The notes under the pieces: model-generated | What the model saw: only the letters and a program-made list of their open reading frames with translations | Databases searched by the model: none | Told to the model about the DNA's origin: nothing | Shown here: piece after piece, positions 19,177-28,523 of the stretch | How the letters are laid out: every line of letters starts with the position of its first letter | Numbering within the stretch: the first letter of the stretch is position 1 | Assembly: GCF_008843145.1 (NCBI RefSeq) | Contig: NZ_CP030265.1 | Coordinates: 2,652,001-2,716,000, forward strand | Direction: 5' to 3' | Length of the DNA stretch: 64,000 bases | Source: Skermanella pratensis | GTDB lineage: Bacteria > Pseudomonadota > Alphaproteobacteria > Azospirillales > Azospirillaceae | Made by a program: the position numbers and the translations under genes

Positions 19177-20424
19177 CTACCGCGGCCGTCGCTGCATCAC
19201 GACCTCGTCGGGAGGCAGGTAGTCGGCGCCGTCGGCATAGCGCCACCCGGTCATGGTGCCCTTGCCGTCCCTGACCGCGATCGTGCCGACATAGGCGCCC
19301 ATGGTGGCTTGGTGGTCGAGGGCGCGGAAGGTGATCGGCGCGAAGGGGCTGTCCACCTGCAACCCCTTCATGGCCTCGACCAGCGCCTCGGTATCGGTCG
19401 AGCCGGCCTTCTCGATGGCCGCGGCGATCGACTTCATGGTGGTGTATCCCACCACCGATCCCAGCCGCGGATAGTCGTTGAAGCGCGCCCGGTAGGCGTC
19501 CAGGAAAGCCTTGTGGGCCGGCTGCTCGATCTGGTCCCAGGGGTACCCGGTCGCGATCCATCCCTCCGGCGCCTCTCCCTTCATGGGGTCGAGATACTCC
19601 GGCTCCCCCGTCAGCAGGCTGACGACGGAGATGCCCTCGAACAGCCCGCGGGTCGTCCCTTCGCGCACGAACCGGGCGAGGTCGGGACCGAAGGTCACGT
19701 TGAAGATGGCTTCCGGCTCGGCGGCGGCCAGCGCCTGGACGGTCGAGCCCGCGTCGATCTTGCCCTGGGCGGGCCACTGCTCGGCGACGAACCGGACGTC
19801 GGGACGCTTCTCCAGGAGGAGCTGCTTGAACACGGCGACGGCGGACTGGCCGTATTCGTAGTTCGGCGCGACGGTGGCCCAGCGCCTGGCCGGCAGGGCC
19901 GCCGCCCGTTCCACCAGCATGGCGGCCTGCATGTGGGTCGAGGGCCGCAGGCGGAAGGTGTAGCGGTTGCCCTTCTCCCACGTCAGGGCGTCGGTCAGCG
20001 GTTCCGCCGCGACGAAAAGCTTCCGGGTCCGGAGGGCATAGTCGCTGACCGCCAGGCCGACATGGCTGAAGAAGGTGCCGGCGAGGACGTCGACCTTCCC
20101 GCTCGATACCAGTTCGTTGGCGACTCGAACTGCGTCGTCGGGCTTGCCCGCGTCGTCCCGCGAGACGACCTGGAGCATGCGGCCGCCCAGCACGCCTCCC
20201 CCGGCGTTGATCTGCTCCACCGCCAGTTCCCAGCCCTGGCGATAGGGGATGGTGAAGGCCGGCAGGCCGGTGTAGCTGTTGATCTCGCCGATCCGGACGG
20301 GATCGGCGGCATGGGCCTTGCCGGAGACGGCGGGTGCGGTGACGAGAGCCAGGGCGGCTGCGCACTGGAGAAGACCGCCGAGCAAGCTCCGGCGCGATCG
20401 CGTCTTGTTGAAATCCGGCATCAT
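19177..20424 (-). CDS. ABC transporter periplasmic substrate-binding protein (Liv/amide family)
   Basis: 415 aa. The chosen start gives an N-terminus with twin arginines followed by a hydrophobic run (RSRRSLLGGLLQ, cleavage near GKAHA), consistent with Tat or Sec export. It then has the type I periplasmic binding fold (PVRIGEINSYTGLPAF, GGVLGGRMLQVV). An upstream extension in the same frame lacks a ribosome site. First gene of the importer operon; ligand unknown. Confidence 0.84.
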   Translation of the reverse strand: MMPDFNKTRSRRSLLGGLLQCAAALALVTAPAVSGKAHAADPVRIGEINSYTGLPAFTIPYRQGWELAVEQINAGGGVLGGRMLQVVSRDDAGKPDDAVRVANELVSSGKVDVLAGTFFSHVGLAVSDYALRTRKLFVAAEPLTDALTWEKGNRYTFRLRPSTHMQAAMLVERAAALPARRWATVAPNYEYGQSAVAVFKQLLLEKRPDVRFVAEQWPAQGKIDAGSTVQALAAAEPEAIFNVTFGPDLARFVREGTTRGLFEGISVVSLLTGEPEYLDPMKGEAPEGWIATGYPWDQIEQPAHKAFLDAYRARFNDYPRLGSVVGYTTMKSIAAAIEKAGSTDTEALVEAMKGLQVDSPFAPITFRALDHQATMGAYVGTIAVRDGKGTMTGWRYADGADYLPPDEVVMQRRPR

Positions 20425-20923
20425 CGGGTTCCTGTGGGTCTTGACCGCCGCGTGGAGACGGGAAATCGGATGCGCTTGTTTATCCCCAGGCGGGGCGTCC
20501 GATCCACCATTCTGTTTTGCCGACGGGTTGGAAATGACGGGAGCGGAAGCTGGCACCCCTCGGAACACCGGGGCGACTTATGGACAGGAACCTGTACAAA
20601 AGGCGTCATACCTCGCAAAAGTACTTCGTAGCTTCACATAAGGCGTGAGACTGTCGGACATTGTAAAATGGTTTGATGGAGTTCCGCGCTGCCAAGCTTG
20701 GAAATAATGAATTAGGAATATGCTTCTGAAGTTTTTGGGGAGGGGGTGGCGGACCCTTGTATACATGGCCGGTTTAAGAGCATCCGCCTGTCAGGGCCTG
20801 TACATCGGTCTTAAGCTGTCGATAGGGATATTACTTAGTATGTAGCCATGGCTCGGGCGAGAGCCGCGGAAGTCGGGAGCAATTCCACCGCCGTCGCCTG
20901 ATCCTCAGCCAAGGAACGATCCG
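20425..20923. other. Divergent intergenic region
   Basis: About 500 bases between the binding-protein gene (minus) and the dioxygenase gene (plus). The part around 20630-20860 is clearly more AT-rich than the genes and should hold both promoters. One visible element is an 8-base palindrome TGTATACA at 20758-20765, which resembles GntR-type half-sites. No open frame here looks real. Confidence 0.5.
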
Positions 20924-21786
20924 GTGTTGAGTAAGGAACAGATTGCCGCGTTTCGGTCGAATGGATATCTGGCGCTGCACCGCTTCGTGCCGCGTGCCGA
21001 ATGTCAAGCACTTCTCGACTATTCACGGGCACTCGCCGCGCAACTCGCCTGGGAGGTGAAGCGGATGGCGTTCCTGCCGAAGCTGGGTGACGCCGAACAC
21101 GAGGGGTACTTCCTGACCTCCGGCGACAAGATCAGGATCTTCTTCGATCGTGAACAGCCGGTGTCGGGCGGATCCCACGATCCGGCCTGGCAGGGCGTGG
21201 ACAAGATCGGCCATGCCCTCCACGACCTGGACCCGCTGTTCGACGGTTTCTCGCGCGATCCGCGCCTGGGACGCATCTGCCATCAACTCGGGATGACCGA
21301 TCCGCGGCTGCTCCAGTCGATGGTGATCTTCAAGCAGGCGCATACCGGCGGCGAGATCGTCAACCACCAGGATGCGACCTGGCTCTATACCGAGCCCCAG
21401 AGCGTCCTGGGTTTCTGGTTCGCGCTGGAAGACGCGACGACGGACAACGGCTGCATCTGGGTCGAGCCGGGAGGGCAGCGGCGCGGGCTGTTGTCACGCT
21501 TCCGCCGCCGGCCCGAAGGTGGTGCAGCCCTGGAGCGCCTGGGCGGGCCAGACGATTTTTCGACCGCCGATTTCGTGCCGCTGGAAGCCGAGGCAGGCAC
21601 GATGATCCTGATGCACGGACTGACGCCGCACCGGAGCGGCGCCAACAAGTCGCCCCGCCCGCGCGGCGCCTATGCCCTCCATGTGATCGACGGCGCCTGC
21701 CACTACCCGAGGACAACTGGCTCCAGCGGTCCGCCGACATGCCGCTCAGGGGGTTCGAGCCGACAGGGGCCGCATTGGACAACTGA
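20924..21786 (+). pseudogene. Phytanoyl-CoA dioxygenase (PhyH)-family protein with a C-terminal frameshift
   Basis: Non-heme Fe(II)/2-oxoglutarate dioxygenase with HQD (in NHQDATWLY) and distal histidine (MHGLTPHRSG) metal ligands intact. Near 21706 (CACTACCCGAGG) the frame is lost. Reading one base over restores EDNWLQRSADMPLRGFEPTG and a stop at 21784-21786, just before the convergent gene. As sequenced, translation runs on to 21826 with unrelated residues, overlapping the neighbour. With one base restored the protein would be 287 aa. Core catalytic residues precede the shift, so activity may persist, or this is a base-call error. GTG start; substrate unknown. Confidence 0.75.
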
Positions 21787-21789
21787 GGT

Positions 21790-23130
21790 TCAGGCGTCGG
21801 CCGTCATCCGGCGCGTGACGGACTGATGGGTGCGGGCAAGCTCTGCGGCGTCGAGACCCGGGATCCGGCCGTCCTCGACCGTCCAGCGTCCGGCGATCAT
21901 GACGCGGTCGGCCCGGTGGGCGCCGCACAGCACCAGTGCCGCCAAAGGGTCGCCGTGCCCGGCGAAACGCAGCTCGTCCAGCTTGAACAGGGCGAGGTCG
22001 GCCTGGAGTCCCTCCGCGATGGTGCCGAGGTCCGTCCGGCCGATGCAGGCCGCCGAGCCGGCGGTCGCCCAGCGCAGCGCGTCGCGGTGGCTGACCGCCG
22101 CCACGCCGTACTGCAGGCGCTGGAGCAGGAAGGCGGCCCGGACCTCCTGCATCAGGTTGGAGCTGTCGGCCGACGCCGAACCGTCCACGCCGAGACCGAC
22201 CTTCACGCCTGCGCGTTCCATCCCGTGGACCGGGCACATGCCGGACGCCAGCACCTGGTTGCTGCATGCGCAGTGGGTGACCGCCGTACCGGCGGCGGCC
22301 AGCCGGTCGATTTCGGCGGGGGTGAAATGGATGCCGTGCGCCAACCAGACGCGGCCGCTGAGCCAGCCGCAGTCTTCCAGGTAATCGAGCGGGCGACGGC
22401 CCATGGTCTCCAGGCAGAAGGCGTTCTCGTCCTCCGTCTCGGCAAGGTGGGTGTGCAGGCGCACGTCATGCCGGTCCGCCAGCTCAGCCGTCCGGGTCAT
22501 CAGCGATCGGGTCACGGAGAAGGGCGAGCAGGGTGCCAGCGCTATCTGGATCATCGCCCCGTCGCCCCGCTGGTGGTGTGCCTCGATCAGGCGCCGGCTA
22601 TCCTCCAGGATGGTGTCCTCGTCCTGGACAACGCCGTCCGGCGGCAGGCCGCCGTCGCGCTCCGACAGGTTCATGGAGCCCCGGGTGAGCACGGCGCGCA
22701 TGCCCAGTCGGCGGGCCACGCCGACTTCGATGTCGATCGCGTTCTCCAGCCCGGCGGGGAAGACGTAGTGATGGTCGGTGGTCGTGGTGCAGCCGGACAG
22801 CATCAGCTCCGCCATCGCCACCGTGACCGCTGATTCCAGGGCCCGCGCGTCGAGTCGGGCCCAGACGGGATAGAGCGCCTTGAGCCAGGGGAACAGCTCC
22901 TTGTCCAGGGCGGCGGGCAGGGCTCGCGTCAGAGTCTGGTAGAAATGGTGGTGGGTGTTGATCAGGCCGGGGAGGACGACATGGTCGCCCGCATCGAACA
23001 CCTGATCGGCGGGGACGGCGGGTTCCCGACCCGCCGCCACCCGTTCGACGATGCGGCCCTCCTCGACGACGATCCCGCGGTCAGCGCCATCGGCCAGGAT
23101 GGCGAGGGGGTCCTTGATCCAGAGCCGCAT
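21790..23130 (-). CDS. 8-oxoguanine deaminase (amidohydrolase superfamily)
   Basis: 446 aa. Metal ligands typical of the AtzA/TrzN-like deaminase group are visible: NTHHHFYQTL early, HTHLAETEDE, HGIHFTPAE and LGVDGSASADSSNL. This overall pattern matches 8-oxoguanine deaminase, which converts 8-oxoguanine to urate and ammonia. Position next to an NCS2 purine permease and a few kilobases from xanthine dehydrogenase and urate-degrading genes supports this over atrazine-type hydrolases. Confidence 0.82.
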   Translation of the reverse strand: MRLWIKDPLAILADGADRGIVVEEGRIVERVAAGREPAVPADQVFDAGDHVVLPGLINTHHHFYQTLTRALPAALDKELFPWLKALYPVWARLDARALESAVTVAMAELMLSGCTTTTDHHYVFPAGLENAIDIEVGVARRLGMRAVLTRGSMNLSERDGGLPPDGVVQDEDTILEDSRRLIEAHHQRGDGAMIQIALAPCSPFSVTRSLMTRTAELADRHDVRLHTHLAETEDENAFCLETMGRRPLDYLEDCGWLSGRVWLAHGIHFTPAEIDRLAAAGTAVTHCACSNQVLASGMCPVHGMERAGVKVGLGVDGSASADSSNLMQEVRAAFLLQRLQYGVAAVSHRDALRWATAGSAACIGRTDLGTIAEGLQADLALFKLDELRFAGHGDPLAALVLCGAHRADRVMIAGRWTVEDGRIPGLDAAELARTHQSVTRRMTADA

Positions 23131-23175
23131 CGGGTCGGTCCTTTTTCGTGATGGTCAGGGGCTGGGGCTGGCCGA

Positions 23176-24537
23176 TCAGTGGCCTTCGTCCTCGCCGCCG
23201 CCCTGGGGCAGCAGGAGGTTGAGCAGGATCGCGGCGATCGCACCGGGGATCAGACCGGATTCCAGGATCGTCTGCAAGCCGTCCGGCGCCACGGCGATCA
23301 GGCCTTTCTGGGCCGGCAGGCCGATCGCGACGGCGAGCGAGACGCCGATGATCAGCATGTTGCGCTTGTTGAAATCGATCCGGCTCAGCATCTTCATGCC
23401 GGCGCTGGTGATCAGGCCGAACATGATCACGACGGCCCCGCCCAGCACGGCGTTGGGCACGGTCGACACCAGGGCGCCCAGCTTGGGCAGCAACCCGGCC
23501 ACGATCAGGAAGAGGCCGCCGATCGCCACCACGAAGCGGCTTGCGACGCCGGTCAGCGCGACCAGCCCGACATTCTGGCTGAAGCTGATCTGGGGGAAGG
23601 CGTTGAAGACGGCGGCGAAGCTGCTCATCAGCCCGTCGGCCATGACGCCGCCCGAAAGCTCGCGCCGGGTCGGCTCGCGGTTGGCGCCGCCGATCGCGGT
23701 GCCCGCGATGTCGCCGATGGACTCGGCCACCGTGACGACGGCCATCAGGCCGATGGCGACGATCGCGGCGGCGTGGAATTCGATCCCGATCGCCAAGGGT
23801 TGCGGCAGCTGGAACCAGCCGGCATCCCCGACCTTGGCGAAATCCACCAGCCCGAGCGGGATGGCGGCGAAGTATCCCACCAGCAGCCCGATCAGCACGG
23901 CCGACATGGCCAGGAAGCCCTTGAAGAACTGGTGGAACACCAGGGTCACGCCGAATACCAGGGCTGCCAGCAGCAGGTGGCGGGGCGCTCCGAAGTCGGC
24001 GGCGCCGAAGCCGCCGCCGACATAGGCGAAGCCGACCGGCAGCAGGATCATGCCGATCATCACCACGAAGGTTCCGGTCACGACCGGCGGGAACAGGAAG
24101 TTGATCCGGCGGATGTACAGGCCGGCGCCCGCCATCAGCAGGCCGCCGACCAGCGCGCCGCCCATGACGGCGGGCAGGCCGTAGGCCTGGGCGATCGGGA
24201 TCATGACCGGGACGAACCCGAAGCTGGTGCCCATGACGATCGGCAGCTTGGCGCCGACCGGCCCGATGCCGAGGGTTTGCACCAGCGTCGCCACGCCGGC
24301 CACGAACATGGCCGCCTGGACCAGGAACACGATCTGGTCCGGCGTGGCGCCCACGGCCTTGGCCAGGATGATCGGCACCGTCACGTTGCCGACGAACATG
24401 GCGAGCACGTGCTGGATACCCAGCGGCACCGCCTGGGCCAGGGGCGGCATGTAGTCGATGTCGGCGGAGCGGTCGCCCCGTTCCGGATCGGCGGCGGCGG
24501 CGATCTCTTCGCTCTTGTTCAGGGTTTCGGCTGTCAC
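23176..24537 (-). CDS. NCS2-family purine (urate/xanthine) permease
   Basis: 453 aa, about 12-14 membrane segments. It carries the nucleobase-ascorbate transporter signature SQNVGLVALTGVASR and the upstream acidic motif VAESIGDIAGTAIGG. The QN-containing signature is typical of xanthine/urate symporters. Probably cotranscribed with the 8-oxoguanine deaminase 45 bases downstream, giving an uptake-plus-deamination unit. Precise substrate not resolvable from sequence. Confidence 0.85.
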   Translation of the reverse strand: MTAETLNKSEEIAAAADPERGDRSADIDYMPPLAQAVPLGIQHVLAMFVGNVTVPIILAKAVGATPDQIVFLVQAAMFVAGVATLVQTLGIGPVGAKLPIVMGTSFGFVPVMIPIAQAYGLPAVMGGALVGGLLMAGAGLYIRRINFLFPPVVTGTFVVMIGMILLPVGFAYVGGGFGAADFGAPRHLLLAALVFGVTLVFHQFFKGFLAMSAVLIGLLVGYFAAIPLGLVDFAKVGDAGWFQLPQPLAIGIEFHAAAIVAIGLMAVVTVAESIGDIAGTAIGGANREPTRRELSGGVMADGLMSSFAAVFNAFPQISFSQNVGLVALTGVASRFVVAIGGLFLIVAGLLPKLGALVSTVPNAVLGGAVVIMFGLITSAGMKMLSRIDFNKRNMLIIGVSLAVAIGLPAQKGLIAVAPDGLQTILESGLIPGAIAAILLNLLLPQGGGEDEGH

Positions 24538-24691
24538 GTTCCCTCCCGGCTTCTGATCGAGGCTCTTGTTGTCTTTTGCATGCCTCGCGTGGAACTTGCC
24601 CGGGAATAGTCCGTGCGTTGGATCAGGCGGACAATCCGCCTTCTGCCCGAAACACCTTCAAATAATCGTGGCAGGTTATGGCGGAGGAAGC

Positions 24692-25576
24692 CTACCGCTC
24701 TGCGGGAGCCGTGTCCGGAAGGATTGTCACGGTCGCGGTCAAACCCGCCCTGGGCCGCCATTCCTCCGGGACATTGTCCAGGGTGATCCGGACGGGGATG
24801 CGCTGGGCGAGGCGAACCCAGGTGAAGGTCGGGTTGATGTTCGCCAGCAAGTCGGGACTCTGGCTGCGCTCGCGGTCCACGATGCCGCTCGCGATGCTGT
24901 CCACGTGGCCCTCGAACGTCCGGTCGTGGCCCATCAGCGCCACCGAGACCCGCGCACCCTCGCGGATGCGCGGCAGCTTCGTCTCCTCGAAATATCCCAA
25001 GACATGGAAGGAGCCGCTGTCGACCAGGGCCAGGGCAGGGCTTCCGGACTGCACGTAGTCGCCGGCATGAAGCTCCAGGTTGGTGACATAGCCGTCGGCG
25101 ACTGCCCGCACGTCGGTGCGTTCCAGGTTCAGCCTCGCCATTTCCAGGTCCGCCTGGGCCTGGCGGAAACTCGCCCGGGCGATGGCGAAGGCGGACTCGG
25201 CCGCTTCCCGGTCGGCGACGGAGACCACGCCGCCGCTCAGTCGGTGCTGCCGGTCCATGTCGCGCTCGTGCCGCACCATGTCGGCGCGGCGGCTATCGAC
25301 CAGCGCCTGGGCCTGCTCGACCGCCAGCCGGTAGCGGTCCTGGTCGATCGTGAACAGCTGGTCGCCGCGCCGGACATGCTGGTTGTCGCGGACCTGGACG
25401 CGGGCGACGACGCCGGAGACGTCCGGGGAGACCTGGATCACATCGGCGCGCACGCGGCCGTCCCGGGTCCAGGGCTGGGCCATGTAGTAGTCCCATAGGT
25501 ACCAGCCGACGACGGCGGCTACGGCCACCGTGACCAGCGTGACGGCGATGCGGGCGAGGGGGATCGTGAATTTCAT
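24692..25576 (-). CDS. HlyD/AaeA-type membrane fusion protein
   Basis: 294 aa. Single N-terminal membrane anchor (about 9-27), a lipoyl-like half (QVSPDVSGVVARVQV), a coiled hairpin about 85-150, then the second lipoyl half (LERTDVRAVADGYVTNL). This is the periplasmic adaptor for the FUSC pump encoded upstream in the same operon, together with the DUF1656 protein. Family members export aromatic carboxylic acids or drugs. Confidence 0.85.
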   Translation of the reverse strand: MKFTIPLARIAVTLVTVAVAAVVGWYLWDYYMAQPWTRDGRVRADVIQVSPDVSGVVARVQVRDNQHVRRGDQLFTIDQDRYRLAVEQAQALVDSRRADMVRHERDMDRQHRLSGGVVSVADREAAESAFAIARASFRQAQADLEMARLNLERTDVRAVADGYVTNLELHAGDYVQSGSPALALVDSGSFHVLGYFEETKLPRIREGARVSVALMGHDRTFEGHVDSIASGIVDRERSQSPDLLANINPTFTWVRLAQRIPVRITLDNVPEEWRPRAGLTATVTILPDTAPAER

Positions 25577-25591
25577 TTTCGTATGATTCCG

Positions 25592-25786
25592 TTATCCGGC
25601 GACCGCCGCCACGCCGCCCAGGACGATGACGAACAGTGCCGCGTCGAACAGGCCGCGATGCCAGATCCAGCGCGATGCGCCGAAGCGGTCGATCAGGCGA
25701 CGCAGCATCGTCCAGACCACGAGCGCGATCAGCGTCCAGCCGAGGATCGGCGTGACATAGATGCCGGCGATGTCGAGTTCCTTCAT
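25592..25786 (-). CDS. DUF1656 (AaeX-like) small membrane protein
   Basis: 64 aa with two hydrophobic segments (about 8-26 and 46-63). Proteins of this type sit between the FUSC pump and its adaptor in efflux operons; function is undefined. The open frame continues upstream without a start signal, so the ATG at 25786 is used. Spacing is 13 bases to the FUSC stop and 15 to the adaptor start. Confidence 0.8.
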   Translation of the reverse strand: MKELDIAGIYVTPILGWTLIALVVWTMLRRLIDRFGASRWIWHRGLFDAALFVIVLGGVAAVAG

Positions 25787-25799
25787 GGCGTATCCTTGA

Positions 25800-27809
25800 T
25801 CACGCCGGCCGTTGGAAATGGACGAGCGCCTGCCGGATGCCAAACAGCGACAGCAGCACTTCGGTGCCGGCCGGTCCGGTCTCCATCGCGGACAGGCGCG
25901 ACAGGGCGCCGTCGAGCGCCATGTGGAGGTCGTCCATCGACCGGTCGCCACAGGCTCCTGCGAAGTGGCCGCGGACCGCTGCGAGCACCCGCGACAGCTC
26001 CGCCGTAGCCTCGGCCGGGAGCATGTCGCGGTCGCGGCGGAGCGCCAGCAGGTTGAGGCCGACGCGCAGGCCGGCCAGCGCGTCGCGCATCAGGTGCTGC
26101 CCCTCCGGCCTGGCGGAAACCAGGGCCAGCCGGGGCACGAGGCCGCTCAGGCGGTCGTACATGCGGCCTTCGAACCGACGGCGGTCGAGACTGCCGTCGT
26201 CACCGGCCAAGCGGGCCAGGTCGCGCCGGACGGCCCCCGTCAGTCTGCCGACGGTCCAGTCCGCGCCGAGCGAGCGGGTCAGCGACAGCGCCACGACTGC
26301 CGAGCCGAGACCGACCACCTGGGCGATCCCGCCGTTCAGGAACTCGGCGAAGTCGATCGTGTAGGTGTTCTGGAGCGCCAGGGTCGCCGCCGTCGTCAGG
26401 AGGACCGGCAAGGCCACCGGCATGTGGATTGGCACGGCTATGGCGGCGGCGAGCGGGATGAAGACCGGCGCCAGCGTCACCACCAGCATCGGGAAGCTGG
26501 TGACCGCCGGCAGGACGAACAGCAGGTAGCTGCCGGCGAGCAGCATGGCGACGATCGCGAGGTTGAGGAACTTGGCGGCCGCGCCGGCCGGATTGTCGAG
26601 CGTCGCGAACAGGCTGGCGCCGACGCCGGCCATCATCGCCGCCAGATACCCGTGCGACCATCCCGTGGCGATCCAGAAGCCGGTGCACAGCAGGACCGCG
26701 ACGGATGCCGCGGCGCCGGACAGGGCGGCGGGCAGGTGATCGCGGTGCAAGGAGGGCACGTCCTCGCGGGCGGCGACGCGCTCCCCGGCCGCGATCGCGT
26801 CGCGGAGCGCCAGGCTTTCATCCCAGTAGAGGATCAGGTCGCGCATCCGTGCCGACAGCGAGCGCACCAGCATGGCGTCTGCGTCGCGGCGGATCTCGAT
26901 GTCGGACGGAGCGGCGGCACCGATCCGGGCGAGAAGGTCGTCGCGGGACCGCTGCCTGTCCAGCCGGTCGGCTGTGGCGGACGCGTCGATCCAGGATGCC
27001 GCGTCGGCGAGAAGGGGATGCCACGCCTCCTCCAGGTCGGGACGGGTCCGGTGCAGAGTGCGGAGCCGGTCCTGGATGGACACCGCGTTGGACAGCAGCA
27101 TCTGGAGCCGGCGCTGGAGCCGGCGGATGCCTGCGTCCGCTCCCCGAAGCTCGGGAGTGTCGTAGCTGGCGTGGACGCGCAGCGCGTCGAGGGCGGCGGC
27201 GTTGACGATCAGCCGGTGCCGGTCGGCCTCTCCCGCGGTATCGGCGGCCCGCTCGGTCAGCACGTCAGACGACCAGCGGCCGGCATCGTTCAGCCAGGCG
27301 CCCAGCCGTTCCATGAGCTGGGGGCCGACCCGCTGGGGGAAGACGACCTGGCTGACCACCACCATGCACAGGATTCCCAGGATGATCTCCTGGCAGCGGG
27401 CGATGGCCGTGTCGAAGATGATCGCCGGAGTATCCACGATGGGAAAGGCCACGAAGCCTGCGGTGTAGCCGGCCAGCATGAAGGCGTAGCCGCGCGGCGT
27501 CCTTTCCAGCACGGTGGCGTAGACGCAGAGGCCGACCCACAGCGCCAGCGCGAGGCTCAGCAGCTCCGGCGAGCCGTCGAAGGCGGTGATCGCCAGGACC
27601 GCGAAGCTCGATCCGACGATGGTGCCGATCACCCGGTAGGCGGCCTTGGACTGGACCATCCCCGCCAGCGGCTGCGCCACGACGAATACCGTCAGCATCG
27701 ACCAGGACGGGTGGGGCAGGTCCATCGCGAAGGCGATGTAGAGCGCCAGCATCGCGGCGCCGTACGCCTTCGCCGCGAACAACAGGTTCCGGGGTTCGAG
27801 AAGGAACAT
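25800..27809 (-). CDS. FUSC-family (AaeB-like) efflux pump
   Basis: 669 aa. Two blocks of about six membrane segments each: N-terminal about 10-165, beginning LFAAKAYGAAMLALY, and C-terminal about 360-520. They are separated by a large cytoplasmic domain, the layout of AaeB/FusC proteins. With the adaptor and DUF1656 protein it should form an aromatic acid or toxic compound exporter. Cotranscribed behind a MarR regulator 10 bases upstream. Confidence 0.86.
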   Translation of the reverse strand: MFLLEPRNLLFAAKAYGAAMLALYIAFAMDLPHPSWSMLTVFVVAQPLAGMVQSKAAYRVIGTIVGSSFAVLAITAFDGSPELLSLALALWVGLCVYATVLERTPRGYAFMLAGYTAGFVAFPIVDTPAIIFDTAIARCQEIILGILCMVVVSQVVFPQRVGPQLMERLGAWLNDAGRWSSDVLTERAADTAGEADRHRLIVNAAALDALRVHASYDTPELRGADAGIRRLQRRLQMLLSNAVSIQDRLRTLHRTRPDLEEAWHPLLADAASWIDASATADRLDRQRSRDDLLARIGAAAPSDIEIRRDADAMLVRSLSARMRDLILYWDESLALRDAIAAGERVAAREDVPSLHRDHLPAALSGAAASVAVLLCTGFWIATGWSHGYLAAMMAGVGASLFATLDNPAGAAAKFLNLAIVAMLLAGSYLLFVLPAVTSFPMLVVTLAPVFIPLAAAIAVPIHMPVALPVLLTTAATLALQNTYTIDFAEFLNGGIAQVVGLGSAVVALSLTRSLGADWTVGRLTGAVRRDLARLAGDDGSLDRRRFEGRMYDRLSGLVPRLALVSARPEGQHLMRDALAGLRVGLNLLALRRDRDMLPAEATAELSRVLAAVRGHFAGACGDRSMDDLHMALDGALSRLSAMETGPAGTEVLLSLFGIRQALVHFQRPA

Positions 27810-27819
27810 GGACGGCGCT

Positions 27820-28305
27820 TCAGCCAGCCGCCCGCTTGGCTTCCTGAGCCTCTTCGTCCGGATGGTCGAGGCAGTAGCTCTGCTCGATCCGGTCGAAGAT
27901 CCGGAGCGTCGAGGCGATCTCGTCGTCGAGCACGCCGAGCAGCAGGCGCCGGCGGATCCCGGCGGCGACGCCGTTGACGCCGTCCAGCAGGTCGAGGCCG
28001 CGCGCGGTCAGCCGGACCACCTTCGCGCGGCGGTCGGTCTCGTGGTCGAAACGCTCGATCAGGCCCGAGGACTCCAGCGCGTCGAGCAGCCGGACCAGCG
28101 AGGCGCCCTCGATGTCGAGCGAGGCGGCGAGATCCTTCTGCTTCGCCTCGTTCCCCATGTGGGACAGATGCAGCAGCGGCAGCCAGGTGGCCTCGGTCAA
28201 CCCGTAGGGGCGGAGACCGTCGTCGATCTCCCGGCGCCAGTGGCGCGCGATCCGCGCCAGGCGAAACCCGAAGGTCGCCCTGAGGGTGGCGGTTTTGGCG
28301 GTCAT
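27820..28305 (-). CDS. MarR-family transcriptional regulator
   Basis: 161 aa with a winged HTH: QKDLAASLDIEGASLVRLLD recognition region, then the wing ETDRRAKVVRLTARG. As first gene of the efflux operon it most likely represses the operon and is relieved by a phenolic ligand, as is usual for this family. A small inverted repeat TTAG-GACG-CTAA at 28331-28342, 26 bases upstream of the start, is a candidate operator. Confidence 0.85.
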   Translation of the reverse strand: MTAKTATLRATFGFRLARIARHWRREIDDGLRPYGLTEATWLPLLHLSHMGNEAKQKDLAASLDIEGASLVRLLDALESSGLIERFDHETDRRAKVVRLTARGLDLLDGVNGVAAGIRRRLLLGVLDDEIASTLRIFDRIEQSYCLDHPDEEAQEAKRAAG

Positions 28306-28330
28306 GATACGGAACCAAGCGAACTGATTA

Positions 28331-28342
28331 TTAGGACGCTAA
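28331..28342. promoter_or_regulatory. Candidate MarR operator
   Basis: TTAG-N4-CTAA inverted repeat in an AT-rich patch just upstream of the marR start. Position fits autoregulation; short arms mean it could be chance. Confidence 0.3.
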
Positions 28343-28523
28343 CATATCGACCGGGTCCGCGGCCGTTCAAGGACGCGGCGGGCGGGAAGGCACGGGCCAG
28401 GCGGGTTGCTGATATGCCGTCGGCGAATGGGATCGAACGGGCTGAAAATTGACTCCGACCCCATTCTTTGAGGTCGATTCGACTTACTGGTTTCTGATTC
28501 ATGCGTTTTATCAAAGTAGTATG

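Noticed and set aside
20758-20765. TGTATACA as a GntR operator
   Set aside because: Eight bases are too little evidence, and no GntR-family gene is nearby; noted only in the intergenic description.
24626-24642. Hairpin AGGCGGA-CAA-TCCGCCT as terminator of the efflux operon
   Set aside because: Short stem and no U run on either strand; may simply be part of the NCS2 permease leader.
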